The position numbers and the translations under genes are program-made. A stretch of DNA of 64,000 nt from Vigna angularis. Taxonomy: Eukaryota; Streptophyta; Magnoliopsida; Fabales; Fabaceae. This document shows, piece after piece, positions 1-11,476 of the stretch. A model generated the notes under the pieces. The model searched no databases and was not told where the DNA came from. It worked only from the letters and a program-made list of their open reading frames with translations. The DNA is taken from contig NC_068972.1 in assembly GCF_016808095.1 (NCBI RefSeq), positions 29,380,289 to 29,444,288 on the forward strand, given 5' to 3'. The stretch's first letter is position 1; every line of letters starts with the position of its first letter.

Positions 1-632
1 GGGTTTTGTCTCTTTTTAGATAGATAGCATTTAGCTTGTTAAAGCTATCTTTTTATATTTTAATAATTAAAGTCTTTTAAAGTGTTTTGTCAAAGACATC
101 GTCTCGACTTGTTTTGCTTCCGAGAGTTATGTTGAATACCTCTTTTAGGTATGATAAGCATCAAGCATTTAACTTCAACTCTCTTAGACGCTTTAGGCAC
201 AATATTGTTTAGCCAAGCGTTTGGGTGTTTTGACCTAGATGTTGTACTATTTCCTAAGAACCTAAGTGTTTTCCAAAGTTTTTCTATGTTGGGGATTCTG
301 TTTGTAGGTTTTGTGTGTTTGGGATTTAGGCTCTAAGTCTTGTGTTTTCACCCTAAGTTATTTTCTTACTATAATCCCCTTTTAATGTTATTTGATTAAA
401 CTTCAAAATATGAGAGCGTTTATGCGCATAAACGATTTTGTCTTAACATCTTTACTTTTAATTGCATACTTGTTTGTTTTCTTAGTTGTTTGTTGATGTA
501 GAATTTGAATTTGTTTACAAGCTCTATTCATCTCCCCTTTTAGAGCTACACTACACCAATAAGTTGTAGTATAGTTAGAGCTTAAGGGAAATCCTTAACA
601 GGAAAAGAGATTTGATCCATCAAACAAATTCA
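1..632. other. Unassigned leader or LTR-like sequence
   Basis: AT-rich sequence with no convincing ORF. It precedes a copia gag start at 633 and may be the LTR and leader of that older copia element. Positions 560-580 hold a very degenerate resemblance to an initiator tRNA-Met primer-binding site, too weak to call. I see nothing else in it. Confidence 0.3.
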
Positions 633-930
633 ATGGAAGGCAACAACCAACCAATTAACCACCCTCCATTATTCAAAAGTGAGAAATATGTTTTGTGGAA
701 ATTGAAAATACTGGCATATTTGGAAGCATGTAATATGAAATTGATAGATATCATTGAGAAAGGAATTTCCTCTTTGTTAGATGACAAATGGAAAATACTA
801 CTACCAAGTAAGTTAGATAATACTCAAAATTATGTATATTAGTGAAATGCTAAATTAAAACACAATTTAATTTGTGCTTTGTCCAAAGAAGAACTTTCTA
901 AAGTGGAAACAAGAAACAATATTGTTTAGT
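633..930 (+). pseudogene. Ty1/copia gag N-terminal fragment
   Basis: The frame starting at ATG 633 gives a protein beginning MEGNNQPINHPPLFK, then a YVLWKLK motif, as at the start of plant copia Gag proteins of the DUF4219/UBN2 type. A stop at about 840 interrupts it. After the stop, weak similarity to the usual continuation (an LICALSKEE stretch) can be read to about 930. No zinc knuckle or pol follows, because the minus-strand LTR of element D begins at 1062. This is a relic older than D, on the opposite strand to D. Confidence 0.6.
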
Positions 931-1061
931 AAATATAATCAATTTTCCAAAGTTTGATTTGTTCAAATTTGTGATGTTATGATTGAGACTACAAACCAAA
1001 TAACTATGTCATGTTAATTGGTAGTAGAGATTTAGTTTACAAATATAAATTTTTTAATACC

Positions 1062-1354
1062 TGCTAAAAAAGAAGTGCTTCGTTTCTCATACAAAGAAGG
1101 GGGGTGAATTGGTGATGTATAAAAATGCTTGCTTTTAAAATCTTTTTCGCTAAACAGAAAGTCTTTAAACTTTTCTTGAATCGTAATTAAAAATATATGC
1201 AATGCAGCAGTTTACTTAATCGAATGTAATGATAGTATAATCGATTTAATGTAGAGAGAAGGGATAATAAAATTCAAACACTGAGTTTTTATACTGGTTT
1301 GGCCAAGCCTACATCTAGTGTCCTTCCAATCAACCCGACATGAAAGCCAATGCA
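1062..1354 (-). repeat. Element D 3' LTR, piece 1
   Basis: It aligns with 47350-47593: shared GATGTATAAAAATG, CTTTAAACTTTTCTTGAATC and TGCAATGCAGCAGTTTA stretches. It starts TGCT on the plus strand and so ends AGCA in the element sense. E1 interrupts it after 1354, with TSD ATGCA at 1350-1354 and 11477-11481. Confidence 0.75.
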
Positions 1355-2637
1355 TGATAACGGTTGAAAAACCGTTATTTTTATACTTAATTTTGATGTT
1401 AAAAATGACCTTTATGACTTATAAACTATCTTGGAATTATGTTTTTACTTAAGTTTTGGAAATAAGAGAGTTGGATGGGTTTAATGCTTGGTTTTCCATG
1501 TTTTGGCAGGAATTTAGATGAATTAGATGAAAGAAGTTGAAGTAGTAAGGAGCTGGACTCAGGAAAAGAAGTAAAAGTGCACAAAAGAAGAGTCGTAGTC
1601 ACCATTGAGCGCAACTTTTACCACTGAGCGGCATTCTGAAGTACCGCAGTAACCGTTGAGGGCCAAAACTGTAGCTGAGCGTCATCTTGAAGAGTCGCAC
1701 TTACCGCTGACCGCCAAAAGTGCCGTTGAGTGCCATTTAATTGGGCTTGGGCCTATTTTCTGTAATTTTTAATAAACTATATAAGGGTTTAGTCGACCTA
1801 GGGTTGGTATCTTTGGATAGAAAGAGGCAAAATCACACTTTCTTCACCCCTTGGAGGCGGATTTTGGATGCGAAAGCTCCTTTCTTCAAATTCTAGGGTT
1901 TTATCTTTCATTCTTTGCATTATTTTCATCTAGTTTCAGCATGTATATGGTGAACTAAACCTCCATTGTTGTTGGGGAACCGATGTAATCCTTTGAAACT
2001 CTCATGTATTGAATTGGTTCTACATTTTATATGCTTTGCTTCATTAATTGTTAGGGTTTTTCTTCTACGCTCTATGCATGCTTTGTTTAATTCATTCAAT
2101 TGCATGATCATTGATGTTATCAATATGGACACATATAGGTAAATCTAGAACTGGGGAAATTCTCACAGAAGCAATATTACCTAGACATATGAATAGGAGG
2201 ATCGGTTGCCTTTAAGCTTCTGTGCGAATGTAATGCATGAATAATTGCTAGGGAGAGAAGACATTGTAAACTAGTGATTAGGAGTAGGCTTTCTTCACCG
2301 AGACATCGGGTTTAAGGTAAATTAGAAAGTGGCATTAACATTGATGAAGAAAGATGAATTCTTGAATACATGAGAGTGGATAGGATAAGTCGGAAACCCC
2401 AACAAGATAATCATTCATATTCTACATCAATCTCTTTTGCTTCTTTCAATCCAATTGATCAAAACTTGCATTCATGTTTATTTTCCGCAATTCAAACACA
2501 ATGATTTTGTTTACAAGTCTAATTTAACCAAGAAATCACATAACTGTCTAGGCCGTGAGTCCTTTGGGAAATAGTATTTGGTCTTACCATTTTATAATTA
2601 CTTGATACGATTCGGTACACTTGCCGAAGTGTTAACA
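1355..2637 (+). repeat. E1 5' LTR (family A)
   Basis: It begins TGATAACGGTTG, where an inverted pair ATAACGGTT / AACCGTTAT lies at the extreme 5' end, and ends TTAACA. A degenerate array of CCGCTGAGCG-like motifs lies at about 1600-1740. A TATATAAG box follows at 1788-1795. Compared with solo LTR A1, its 3' end is shorter by the segment between the internal PBS-like copy and the true PBS. Confidence 0.85.
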
Positions 2638-2643
2638 AGTTTT

Positions 2644-2661
2644 TGGTGTCGTTTTCGGGGA
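2644..2661 (+). other. E1 primer-binding site (tRNA-Asp type, degenerate)
   Basis: TGGTGTCGTTTTCGGGGA resembles the tRNA-Asp complementary site TGGCGCCGTTGCCGGGGA, with several substitutions. It is closer to the PBS-like copy found inside related LTR ends than to the true PBS of E2 or E6. Confidence 0.7.
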
Positions 2662-2804
2662 CTCGTGGTTTAACTATTCTATTTGTGTGATTATTTATTA
2701 GCTTTGATTTGATTTTTTTATCTTTTTATCTTTTTGTTTTATTTTTTTTATCTTTTCTATCTTTTTGTGCTAACAATTGTTTCTAGGGTCCTTTTTTCTT
2801 GTGT

Positions 2805-5063
2805 ATGCAGGATACAATTCGGACTAGGAGCAAAAAAACAACGGAACCTCTTCTTGAAGGATTGGACGGGAGTAGAAGGGGAAGGAGAATTCGAACATCT
2901 AGAGATTTATTTCCTTCTCCGGAAACACTTTTACAACCCTCACCACAAAGATCTAACCAAAGTACTGAAGAGATGGCCGAAGAGAACAATGGTAGTCGTA
3001 CTTTGACGGATTACACCAATGTTGTTGGCCCTCAACACTTTAATAGCATTGCTAGGTCGAGGGTCAATGCTGCAAACATGGAGGTGAAACCGACGTTAAT
3101 ACAATTGGTGAAGAGCAACCAATTTAATGGGCTATCACATGAAAGTCCATATGAGCATTTAACCACATTCAACGAGATTTTCAACACTGTGAAGATTAAT
3201 GGTGTGCCGGATGATGCAATAAACCTAAGCTTGTTTCCTTTCTCATTGGGAGGCAATGCTAAGTTATGGTTCAGTTCTTTCCCGGAGGATAGCTTTACTG
3301 AGTGGGAAGCTGTGGTTTCAAAGTTTCTAAACAAGTAATTCCCATAGTCTAAAATCAACAAAGGGAAGCAAGAAATTTCCTCTTTCAGACAAGGCATGGA
3401 GGAGACGCTAGGTCAAGCATGGGATAGATACAAGAGCTTGTTGAGAAAGACGCCCACTCATGGCTTTGACGAAGCAAAAGTAGTCATTCTTTTTCTTGGA
3501 GGTCTTGGTTCACAAACCAAATTGATGCTAGATGCCTCAGCTGAAGGTAATATTAAATGCAAGACTCCAAAGGAAGCTTTTGAATTGATAGACAACATGG
3601 CTACTAGTGACAACGAGATGCATAGTGAAAGAGGAACTCCAATTCAATAGAAGGGAGTCTTACAATTGCGATCTCAAGATGCCTTGGTTGCTCAAAATAA
3701 AATCATAACTCAACAATTGAGGAATTTGAAAGACACTCGCTTAGTTGCCAAAGGAGTTGAAGAACGTTTCACAAGTTCAACAACAACTCTGTGAATTGTG
3801 TGGTGGTGACCATATTAATGGTCAATGTGCTTTTCTAGTGGAGGCCCTAGAAGATGTCAATTTTATGGCCAATAAATTTCAAAATCAATTCCAATACCGC
3901 CAAGGGACTTCAACCAAGGGTGGAAACCTCACCCAAGCATGGGTCAAGGTCAAAATGGACAAGCTAGACAAGCAGGACAAGTTAATAGACCACAACAACA
4001 ACCATCACTATGGCAAGGAGTATCTGCGCTAAATTAGAGATCAACAAAGCTTGAAGAAACTCTTCAACAATTTATTTAGGTGACTATCTCCAATCACAAG
4101 AGCACTGAAGCTGCAATTAGAAATCTGGAGATCCAGGTTGGCCAAATGGCTAAGAAGTTGGAGGATATGTCTGACAGGAGTTTTGGGGCTAATACTGAGG
4201 TTAACCCTAAGGAAGAGTGTCAAGCTATTGTGTGTATATGTGATGAGAGGGTGAATGAAAAAGAGAGAGTTGAGTTAGAAAAGAGAGACGAAAAAGAAGA
4301 GAGAAAAGGTGAGGATGAGAAAAAAGAGAAAGAAAAATTTGATAAAAAGAGACAATATAAGCGTTTTAAAGAGATCTTCAAGCAAATGGAGATTAAGATA
4401 CCTTTGACTGAAGCACTGCAACAAATTCCTGCTTATGCAAAGCACATTAACCAAATCCTCGCAAAGAAGAGATATCTAGAGGAGGAAATTAGTAATAAAT
4501 AGGGAGAATGCAGAGCTATTTTCGAGAAACCACTTCCTCCAAAAGTGAAAGATCCAGGAAGTTTTACTATTCCTTGCGTCATTGGGAAGGAAAATATAAG
4601 GAAGGCATTAATTGATTTAGGGTCAAGCATTAATTTGATGCCCTTATCTATGCTTGAAAGGATTGGTGATCTTGAAGTCAATCCAACCAAGGTGACTTTG
4701 CTCATGGCGGATGGATCTTCCAAGAAACCCTATGGTGTAGTGGAAGATGTGGTGGTTTGCATAGACAAACTTAAATTCCTGGTGGATTTTGTGGTGATAG
4801 AGATGGAGGAAGATGAGAAGATCCCAATTATTCTTGGAAGACCGTTTATGAAAACGGCAAAGGTAATCATCAATGTGGATGATGGGTTGATAGTGCTTCA
4901 AGACCGAGAAGAAAAGGTGATCTTTAATGTCTTCAAAGTGGAGCAGCAGATTCAAGAGAAGGAGGCTAGTCATAAAGTTGCATGTAAGGATGCACAACTG
5001 ATTAGCTCTAAAGCTGCAAAGCTGGTCATCAAAGGTAAAAATTGTTTCTTGTCACAGGTTAGG
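2805..5063 (+). pseudogene. E1 gag-protease (Athila), broken
   Basis: The ATG at 2805 starts MQDTIRTRSKK, the same start seen in E5 and E6. The capsid region (Retrotrans_gag, motif FPFSLGGNAKLW) runs to about 3335, where TAA and TAG codons interrupt it. It then resumes in the same frame from 3396. A local frame change covers about 3745-4032, which encodes a CCHC knuckle (C-x2-C-x3-H-x4-C, near 3785-3830). A Lys/Glu-rich coiled stretch follows (4240-4360). The aspartic protease (4545-5063) has the Athila-type active-site string ALIDLGSS and a later ILGRPFMKTA motif. RT does not follow: the frame runs at 5063 into solo LTR A1, and past it into the pol C-terminus. Confidence 0.85.
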
Positions 5064-6426
5064 TGATAACGGTTGGAAAACCGTTATTTTTATACTTAAT
5101 TTTGATATTAAAAACACCCTTTTTGACTTAGAAGCTTGCTTGAACTCATGCTTTTGCTTTAGTTTTGTGAATAAGAGAGTTGAAGATGAATTTAATGGTT
5201 TTGTGCTAGATTCCCTTGATTTTGAAGGCTATTGGAATGATTTGAAAGAAGAGTTAAAGTACCGAATGGTTGGAATGCAGAAAAGTCAACCAGAATGCAG
5301 AAAAGTCAACCAGAGTGTAGAAAAAGTTGCGCTGAGCACCAAATTCCGCTGAGCGCCAGTGCCGCACTTATCGTTGAGCGTCGACGACGTGGCCTTGGAC
5401 CTATTTTTTGTTATTTTTGTGGGCTTGGAGCTATTTTCTGTTATTTTTATGGGCTTGGACTTGTTTTCTGTTATTTTCATGTTCTATTTAAGAACTTGCA
5501 CATCCTAGGGATATTATCTTTTGATGGCTTGAGCACAGAAACACACTTTTCACCCTTGATGGCTTGAGCACAAAAACACACTTTTCACCCCTTGGGGGTA
5601 GATTTGGAGATGGTGATGGCTCTCATCTTATCTTTCTAGGGTTTTTCTATCTCTTCCATTCTTTCATTCCATTGTTCATCTAGTTCTTCCATGACGATGG
5701 AGAACTAAACCTTATTTGTTGTTGGGAAAGATGTTACCTCTTAAACTTTCATGTATTGAATTGATTCTTGATTATATATGCTTTACTCCATTAATTGTTA
5801 GGGTTTTTCCTCTACACTCTATGCATGCTTTGTTTAACTCATTCAATTGCATGATCTTTGATTTTGTCGATATGGACACATACGGGGAAATCTAGAACTG
5901 GGGAAATTCTCCCGGAAGCAATATTACCTAGACATAGGAATAGGAGGATCGGTTGCCTTTAAGCTTCTATGCGAATGTAATGCATGATTAATTGCTAGGG
6001 AGACAAGACATTGTGAACTAGTAATTAGGAGTAGGCTTTCTTCACCGAGACATCGGGTTTAAGGTAAATTACAAAGTAGCATTAACATTAATGAAGAAGA
6101 TGAATTAATATATGCATGAGAGTAAATTAAGTGAAATCTAAACCCAACAACATTATCATCAACTTCATTCATTCATTCTTGTGTTTAGCCTCAATTGATC
6201 AAATTGCATTCATGTTTATTTTATTGCATTTGCATCCAAAAACCCCAAAATTTGTTCTTTAGAGTCTAAATTAGTTAAGTAATCACATAACTGTTTAGTG
6301 TCGTGAGTCTCTTGGGAAATGATACTTGGTCTTACCATTTAGTATTACTTGATACGATTCGGTACACTTACTGAGGTCTTAAAAAGTTTTTGACTCCGTT
6401 TTCGGGGATTAAAAATTTGTTTATCA
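5064..6426 (+). repeat. Solo LTR A1 (Athila family A) inside E1
   Basis: The 1363-bp sequence runs from TGATAACGGTTGG to AATTTGTTTATCA. No PBS or internal region follows, so it is a solo LTR. Upstream flank TTAGG (5059-5063) reappears at 6429-6433, but two bases (AG) separate it from the LTR end. The LTR carries GCTGAGCGCC-type motifs near 5340-5385 and, just inside its 3' end, a PBS-like TGACTCCGTTTTCGGGGA. The E1 reading frame resumes directly after it. Confidence 0.8.
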
Positions 6427-6682
6427 AGTTAGGGAAGAAGAAAAAGATGATAAAGGAAGGACGGTTCATGGTGACTTGATGGATGCACAATTCAAACTTG
6501 GTACACCGGTAAGATTTAAGAACAAGTTGTGGGTTATGAAAGATTTCATAGAGAATGGAGTGATAGAGATTGAAGCTCCATATTCAAGGAGAGTCAAGAA
6601 GGTGGACCGAAAGCAATTCATGAGTTGTGTGATGAAAGCAAGAGGAACACCAACATTGAAGAAGGAACTTGAGCTTTATTAG
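6427..6682 (+). pseudogene. E1 pol C-terminal remnant
   Basis: The frame entering from before A1 continues here, with DLMDAQFKLGTPVRFKNKLW and ending KKELELY-stop at 6682. This is the tail that follows integrase in Athila-type pol proteins. Because protease (ending 5063) joins it directly, the RT-RNase H-integrase section was lost before A1 inserted. E2 and E3 end their shortened ORF at the same KKELE position. Confidence 0.6.
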
Positions 6683-6985
6683 GTCAAGCTAGTGACGTTA
6701 AAAGAGTGCTTGCTGGGAGGCACCCCAGTGATTTGAGAACATTAATTTCTTTGAATTTATTTATTTTGGTGATGTAATTTGAAACTTTGGAACATTGTTA
6801 TATTTGGGTTTAGCATCTACTGATGGATGTTAGGTTGGTGAGAATTTACTTAAGGATACTCAGAAGGTGCACCTACTGAAAGGTGATGGTAAGATTTGCA
6901 CCTACTGATGGGTGCTGGAGGATTTTGGGTCAGACTCGTGACGTTAAACAAGCGCTACCTGGGAGGCAACCCAATTGATTGAATT
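6683..6985 (+). other. E1 hairpin module between pol and the env-position ORF
   Basis: Two related blocks flank this module. Each contains GTGACGTTAAA, AAGCGCT or AGTGCTT, then a TGGGAGGCA-type hairpin (6713-6728 and 6959-6974). Between them lie hairpins with the loop TACTGATG or close variants: AGCATC/GATGTT at 6822-6841 (one G-U pair), CACC/GGTG at 6870-6885, and GCACC/GGTGC at 6898-6915. A decayed member lies near 6841-6860. Intact versions are in E2 and E3. Confidence 0.7.
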
Positions 6986-7127
6986 TATCTTTGTTTGTTT
7001 GTGTTAGTTTTGCTCTAGTTGCATTATAGGGATTGAATGTTTGAGTGATGTCAGAGACTAAATGCATTACCTAAGTGAGACGCATTGGTAAAGGACACCT
7101 AGGGCAAGCTAGGAAGAAGGAGACTTG

Positions 7128-7480
7128 GTGCCGCGTATGCCGCTCAGCGGTAATTACCGTTGAGCGCGAACGTTGCAGTTTTGCTGACTAGTCTTGGTTT
7201 AATTGGGCTCAGCGGGATTTGGCCCATTAGGTCATTTTTATACCCTAGGGTGCGTCTTGGCCGCCACTTTCAGATCTCTCTCTTCCCACACACTCTCAAG
7301 CACTCTCCAAAGAGTTCTCTCCACTTTTCCCTTCTTCCCCCTTCATAAAACCTCTCTTTCAACCATTTTTGCATCAAGTTTCCATCCAAGTTTGGGGTTG
7401 TGTGAGAACATTGCTGTTAGAGGCTGATTTCTTCACTTTCCTAGAGTATTCTACACATATCTAGCATCTCCACCCAAGTA
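7128..7480 (+). promoter_or_regulatory. E1 internal promoter-like block and 5' leader of the env-position ORF
   Basis: The block has GCCGCTCAGCGGTAATTACC and a TTGAGCGCG motif at 7138-7175, the same motif class as the LTR U3 array. A TTTTTATACCC TATA-like stretch follows near 7236-7246, then a pyrimidine-rich leader. E2 has the same layout. A promoter role is inferred from this resemblance; no transcript evidence is available here. Confidence 0.45.
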
Positions 7481-7904
7481 AGTACATGCGCTTTACATTC
7501 TAGGGTTTTTGAAAGCATGAATTGGTATGAACATGGTTGTCTAAGCATGATTCTTGAGGGATTTTGATTTTTATGCATGATTAAATGAATTAATCACTGT
7601 TTGGACCGATTAAATTGCTTGATTTGGGTTTGGAACTAGGAAGAATGCATGTGGGTGGAGATTAGAAGCATTTTTTGGGTGATTTTGAAAAATCTGCAGA
7701 ATCGTCGCTCAGCGAAAATTTCCCCTGAGCGTGATTTCTGCAGAATGGTGTTTTAAGTCTGTTTTGCTTGCTGGTTCTTTGCACAGGTTGCGCTGAGGGG
7801 TTCTATTTGCCCTAAGCGGTGATTGGAATGGTTTTAGGGAGTTGTTTGGGGTTTACTAATGCTTAATGATGTTTCTTGTGGTTTTGTGAATGTGTTTGAT
7901 GTAG
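7478..7904 (+). other. Predicted 5' UTR intron of E1 env-position ORF
   Basis: Donor CACCCAA/GTAAGTAC lies at 7478 and acceptor TTTGATGTAG ends at 7904, two bases before the ATG at 7907. E2 has a donor and acceptor at matching places (409 bp). A GCTCAGCG / CCTGAGCG pair also lies inside the intron. Predicted from splice-site consensus and conservation only. Confidence 0.5.
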
Positions 7905-7906
7905 GG

Positions 7907-8917
7907 ATGGCCTCCTCATCGGGTAAGAGAATCAAGACCTTGGGATCAAAGAGGAAGGAGAAGGAACCAGAGCGGCCCTATTCCAGCAAGTTCTTTTCCA
8001 GCAAACATGAGCGTCATTTCAATATTGTCCAAGATATAAGGCTACTGATGGAAAGGAAGGCTGGGTTGATACTTGATTTTGCTCCACAGTTTGGAGAGCA
8101 ATTGGAGAAAAGAAATTGGGAGAGATTAGCCACTTATCCTGCACCAGCTAACATAGCAGTGGTGAAAGAGTTCTACACCAATACAAGGCGGTTGGGTGAT
8201 TATCCCATTGAGGAATATATGAGCTATGTTAGAGGACACATCATTCGATATGATCCTGATGCCATTAACAGGATCTTAAATACAGAATGGGCTGGTGAGC
8301 AGTGTCAGTTTGCTCTGAGTATGGAAGAAGAAGCAGAATTTGTTGATGTGGAGAGTGTGCTTTATGTGCCTGGAGGGCACTTTTAGAGAAATAGCAATGG
8401 TGTTGTTGTGAATATCAGGAGAGCTGATCTGACTCCTTTAGCAAAGTATTGGATGGCATTATCTCATGCCAACATCCAACCTTGTTCACATGTCTCTGAT
8501 ATTACTGTCGGCAGGGCTCTTCTTTTGTACTATGTACTGAAAGGGATGAGCATTAATATTGGTCAGGTCATTGCCAATGAGATACAGGTGTGTGCCAATA
8601 CTATGAACAACAAGACACCTTTGGGGCATCCTTCTCTGATCACACACCTTTGTGAGCTAGCTGGAGTGAATATTTCTACACCGCTGTTTGAGAGGCCTAG
8701 GAAGGCAATTGATGAGGCCTACTATAGACATTATTGTGTCAGAGATGATCATTGGGATGTATTGTACACCCCCAGGAGATGATCAAAGGAGCAAGCTCAA
8801 GCTAGTGGAGTTGGAGCAGTTGAAGCTCCAGCTATGGATGATGATGAGGATGATGATGACTTTGAAGACGCAGAAGAAGAAGGAGAGGAGGAAGATTCGG
8901 ATGATAGCAGGGGTTGA
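7907..8917 (+). pseudogene. E1 env-position ORF (putative plant transposon protein domain), broken
   Basis: ATG 7907 starts MASSSGKRIKTLGSKRKEKE, then a conserved core with ERKAGLILDFAPQFGEQ and YPAPANIAVVKEFYTN motifs. It matches the intact copy in E2 almost throughout. In-frame stops are TAG at 8384 and TGA at 8780. Relative to E2, a central stretch after the TPRR motif is missing. The frame then ends in an acidic tail (DDDEDDDDFEDAEEE) at 8915-8917. The core resembles the family annotated as putative plant transposon protein (PF20167-type). No signal peptide or membrane segment is visible. Confidence 0.7.
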
Positions 8918-8928
8918 TGAGGAGCAGA

Positions 8929-8954
8929 GATAGCATCTACTGATGGATGCTATC
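8929..8954 (+). other. 9-bp hairpin after the E1 env-position ORF
   Basis: Stem GATAGCATC, loop TACTGATG, stem GATGCTATC. It lies 11 bases after the stop codon and shares its loop with the module upstream of the ORF. The E2 equivalent has the innermost pair changed from C-G to T-A. Confidence 0.75.
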
Positions 8955-10194
8955 ACCTCTAGAGCATGATTTTTCTATCTTTTGTTTTGTACTGTTCAAC
9001 TTCTTTGCTTATGTTCTTAGAATAGGTTATGATGTACTCAGTGTGAAACTTTATCTGCTATGATGGTTTGCTTATGAATTATGCATGATGAGTATTGCTT
9101 GATGATGCTTGGATATTGATTGATGTTGAGATTGTGCACTATATGTTGATATATAGGTGGTTCTTCACAAGCTATGTGAACAGATGCATGATTTTGTGAT
9201 TGTGATTATGATGCTAAGAAGGATGTATATCTGGAATAGATGGAATGTTGAATGAGCTAATGTGTGAGGTTTTGAACTCCAGAGTTTTTGTGATTGAGTG
9301 CTATTACATTGAAAGCATGAATGACTTTGCCCAAGTTTCTATTATTGAATCACTTGCTTGTATGTGTCATATGATCAAGGCCATTTGTTGGTAACCCTTT
9401 TTAGCCAAATGCATGATTTTAGCCCAATAAAAGAGAATACATTGTGTTCTATCCTTTGAACCTTTAGCCTTGAATATGATGTGAAAACCCTTTTTGAAAA
9501 TCTTTACCTTGAGTTGAGTTGAGAATATCTTATGGTATTGATAAAGGTTCAAGTTTGGGGTTGTTGGGAAGTCTAAAAGGGAAAAAATAAAAAGCATTGA
9601 GCCAAGTGTTAAGCAAGTGAAAAGCAAAAGAGAAAGAAAAGCTCAATGCAAGGGAAAGTTAGGAAGAAGTGAGAATGGTTGTGAATAAATCTCTTAACTC
9701 AAGGATTTTGTGATCCAGAAAAACCAATTTTCTTCTTAGCCTAGCCACATTATAAGCCATAGAAAAGTCCTTGTGATGATGCTTGCTTGTGGTGTCTTTG
9801 ATTGTGCTTAAATGAAAGGCAAAGTTGATTCATGTGACATTGTGATAGTGGAGTGAATAAGTGACCTCTATATACACTTGTGTGATTAAGTAAAACACTT
9901 TATCTAGTAAGGAATAATTCCATGAGCACATTATTACATCTATGCTTAGTTAATTGATCATTCATGAGAATAACATTTGTTGGATACTATGTGATTATGT
10001 GAACACCACAATGAGCTTGATAGAATCAAAGCATGTATGCATCTTGACTGAATTCTTTTTCATAAGCTGATTTGAGTAATTACTTGTCTTGAAAGAAAGA
10101 CTTTTTGAATGTGTTGAACCATTGTATTGATTGGTGGAAGACTGAGTTACATCTTGTTTGCTTGAGGAAAAACATAGTTCTAAGTTTGGGGTTG
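8955..10194 (+). other. E1 3' untranslated region and polypurine tract
   Basis: Non-coding sequence, colinear with the corresponding parts of E2 and E3 in reverse orientation. It ends TAAGTTTGGGGTTG directly before the 3' LTR at 10195, the plus-strand priming tract. I see no ORF that E2 conserves. Confidence 0.6.
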
Positions 10195-11476
10195 TGATAA
10201 CGGTTGAGAAACCGTTATTTTTATACTTAATTTTGATATTAAAAACAACCTTTATGACTTAGAAACTAGATTGGAATCATGTTTTTACTTAAGTTTTGGA
10301 AATAAGAGAGTTGGATGGGTTTTATGCTTGGTTTTCCTTGTTTTGGCAGGAATTAAGATGAATTAGATGAAAGAAGTTGAAGTAGTAAGGAGCTGGACTC
10401 AGGAAAGGAAGTAAAAGTGCACAAAAGAAGAGTAGTAGTCACTGCTGAGAGTAGCTTTTACCGCTAAGCGGCGTTCTGAAGTACCGTAGACACCACTGAG
10501 GCCCAAAACTGTAGCTGAGCGTCATCTTGAAGAGTCGCACTTACCACTGAGCGCCAAAAGTGCCGCTGATCACCATTTAATTGGGCTTGGTCCTATTTTC
10601 TATAATTTTTAATAAACTATATAAGGGTTTAGTCGACCTAGGGTTGATATCTTTGGACAGAAAGAGGAAAATCACACTTTCTTCACCCATTGGAGGCGGA
10701 TTTTGGATGCGGAAGCTCCTTTCTTCAAATTCTAGGGTTCTATCTTTCATTCTTTTCATTATTTTCATCTAGTTTCACCATGTCTATGGTAAACTAAACC
10801 TCCATTGTTATTGGGGAACCGATGTAATCCTTTGAAACTCTAATGTATTGAATTGGTTCTATATTTTATATGCTTTGCTTCATTAATTGTTAGGGTTTTT
10901 CTTCTACGCTCTATGCATGCTTTGTTTAACTCATTCAATTGCATGATCATTGATGTTATCTATATGGACACATATAGGTAAATCTAGAACTGGAGAAATT
11001 CTCCTGGAAGCAATATTACCTAGACATAGGAATAGGACGATCGATTGCCTTTAAGGTTTTATGCGAATGTAATGCATGAATAATTGCTAGGGAGAGAAGA
11101 CATTGTAAACTAGTGATTAGGAGTAGGCTTTCTTCACCGAGACATCGGGGTTAAGGTAAATTAGAAAGCGGCATTAACATTAATGAAGAGAGATGAATTC
11201 TTGAATACATGAGAGTGGATAGGATAAGTCGGAAACCCCAACAACATAATCATTCATATTTTACATCAATCTCTTTTGCTTTTTTCAATCCAATTGATAC
11301 AAACTTGCATTCATGTTTATTTTCCGCAATTCAAAAACTGGGATTTTGTTTACAAGTCTAATTTAATCAAGAAATCACATAACTGTCTAGGTTGTGAGTC
11401 CTTTGGGAAACGATACTTGGTCTGACCATTTTATAATAACTTGATACGATTCGGTACACTTGTGGAAGTGTAAAGA
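10195..11476 (+). repeat. E1 3' LTR (family A)
   Basis: It pairs with 1355-2637 along its length and starts TGATAACGGTTGAG. The last bases are GTGTAAAGA where the 5' LTR has GTGTTAACA, so its terminal CA is mutated. TSD ATGCA follows at 11477-11481. Confidence 0.85.

Larger units (their letters stand above)
1355..11476 (+). mobile_element. Element E1: Athila-type Ty3/gypsy, pol-deleted, with solo LTR inside
   Basis: Paired LTRs (1355-2637 and 10195-11476) are flanked by the 5-bp duplication ATGCA. The internal order is PBS, gag, protease, the C-terminal end of pol, a hairpin-rich module, an env-position ORF, a 3' region, then a TTTGGGGTTG purine-rich tract abutting the 3' LTR. Reverse transcriptase, RNase H and integrase are absent, so it must have been moved in trans or lost pol afterwards. 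Over the first 250 bases the two LTRs differ at roughly 5% of positions by eye, making it older than E2, E3 or the chromovirus. A 1363-bp LTR (A1) sits in the middle. Confidence 0.85.

Noticed and set aside
151..336. 61-codon ORF near the left edge
   Set aside because: Hydrophobic by composition, no start context or similarity; probably chance in LTR-like sequence.
1057..1061. ATACC as TSD of element D
   Set aside because: The other end of D is not visible, so it cannot be matched; the same string flanks C1, which is probably coincidence.
9367..9627. 86-codon minus-strand ORF in the E1 3' region
   Set aside because: Not conserved in the matching regions of E2 or E3.
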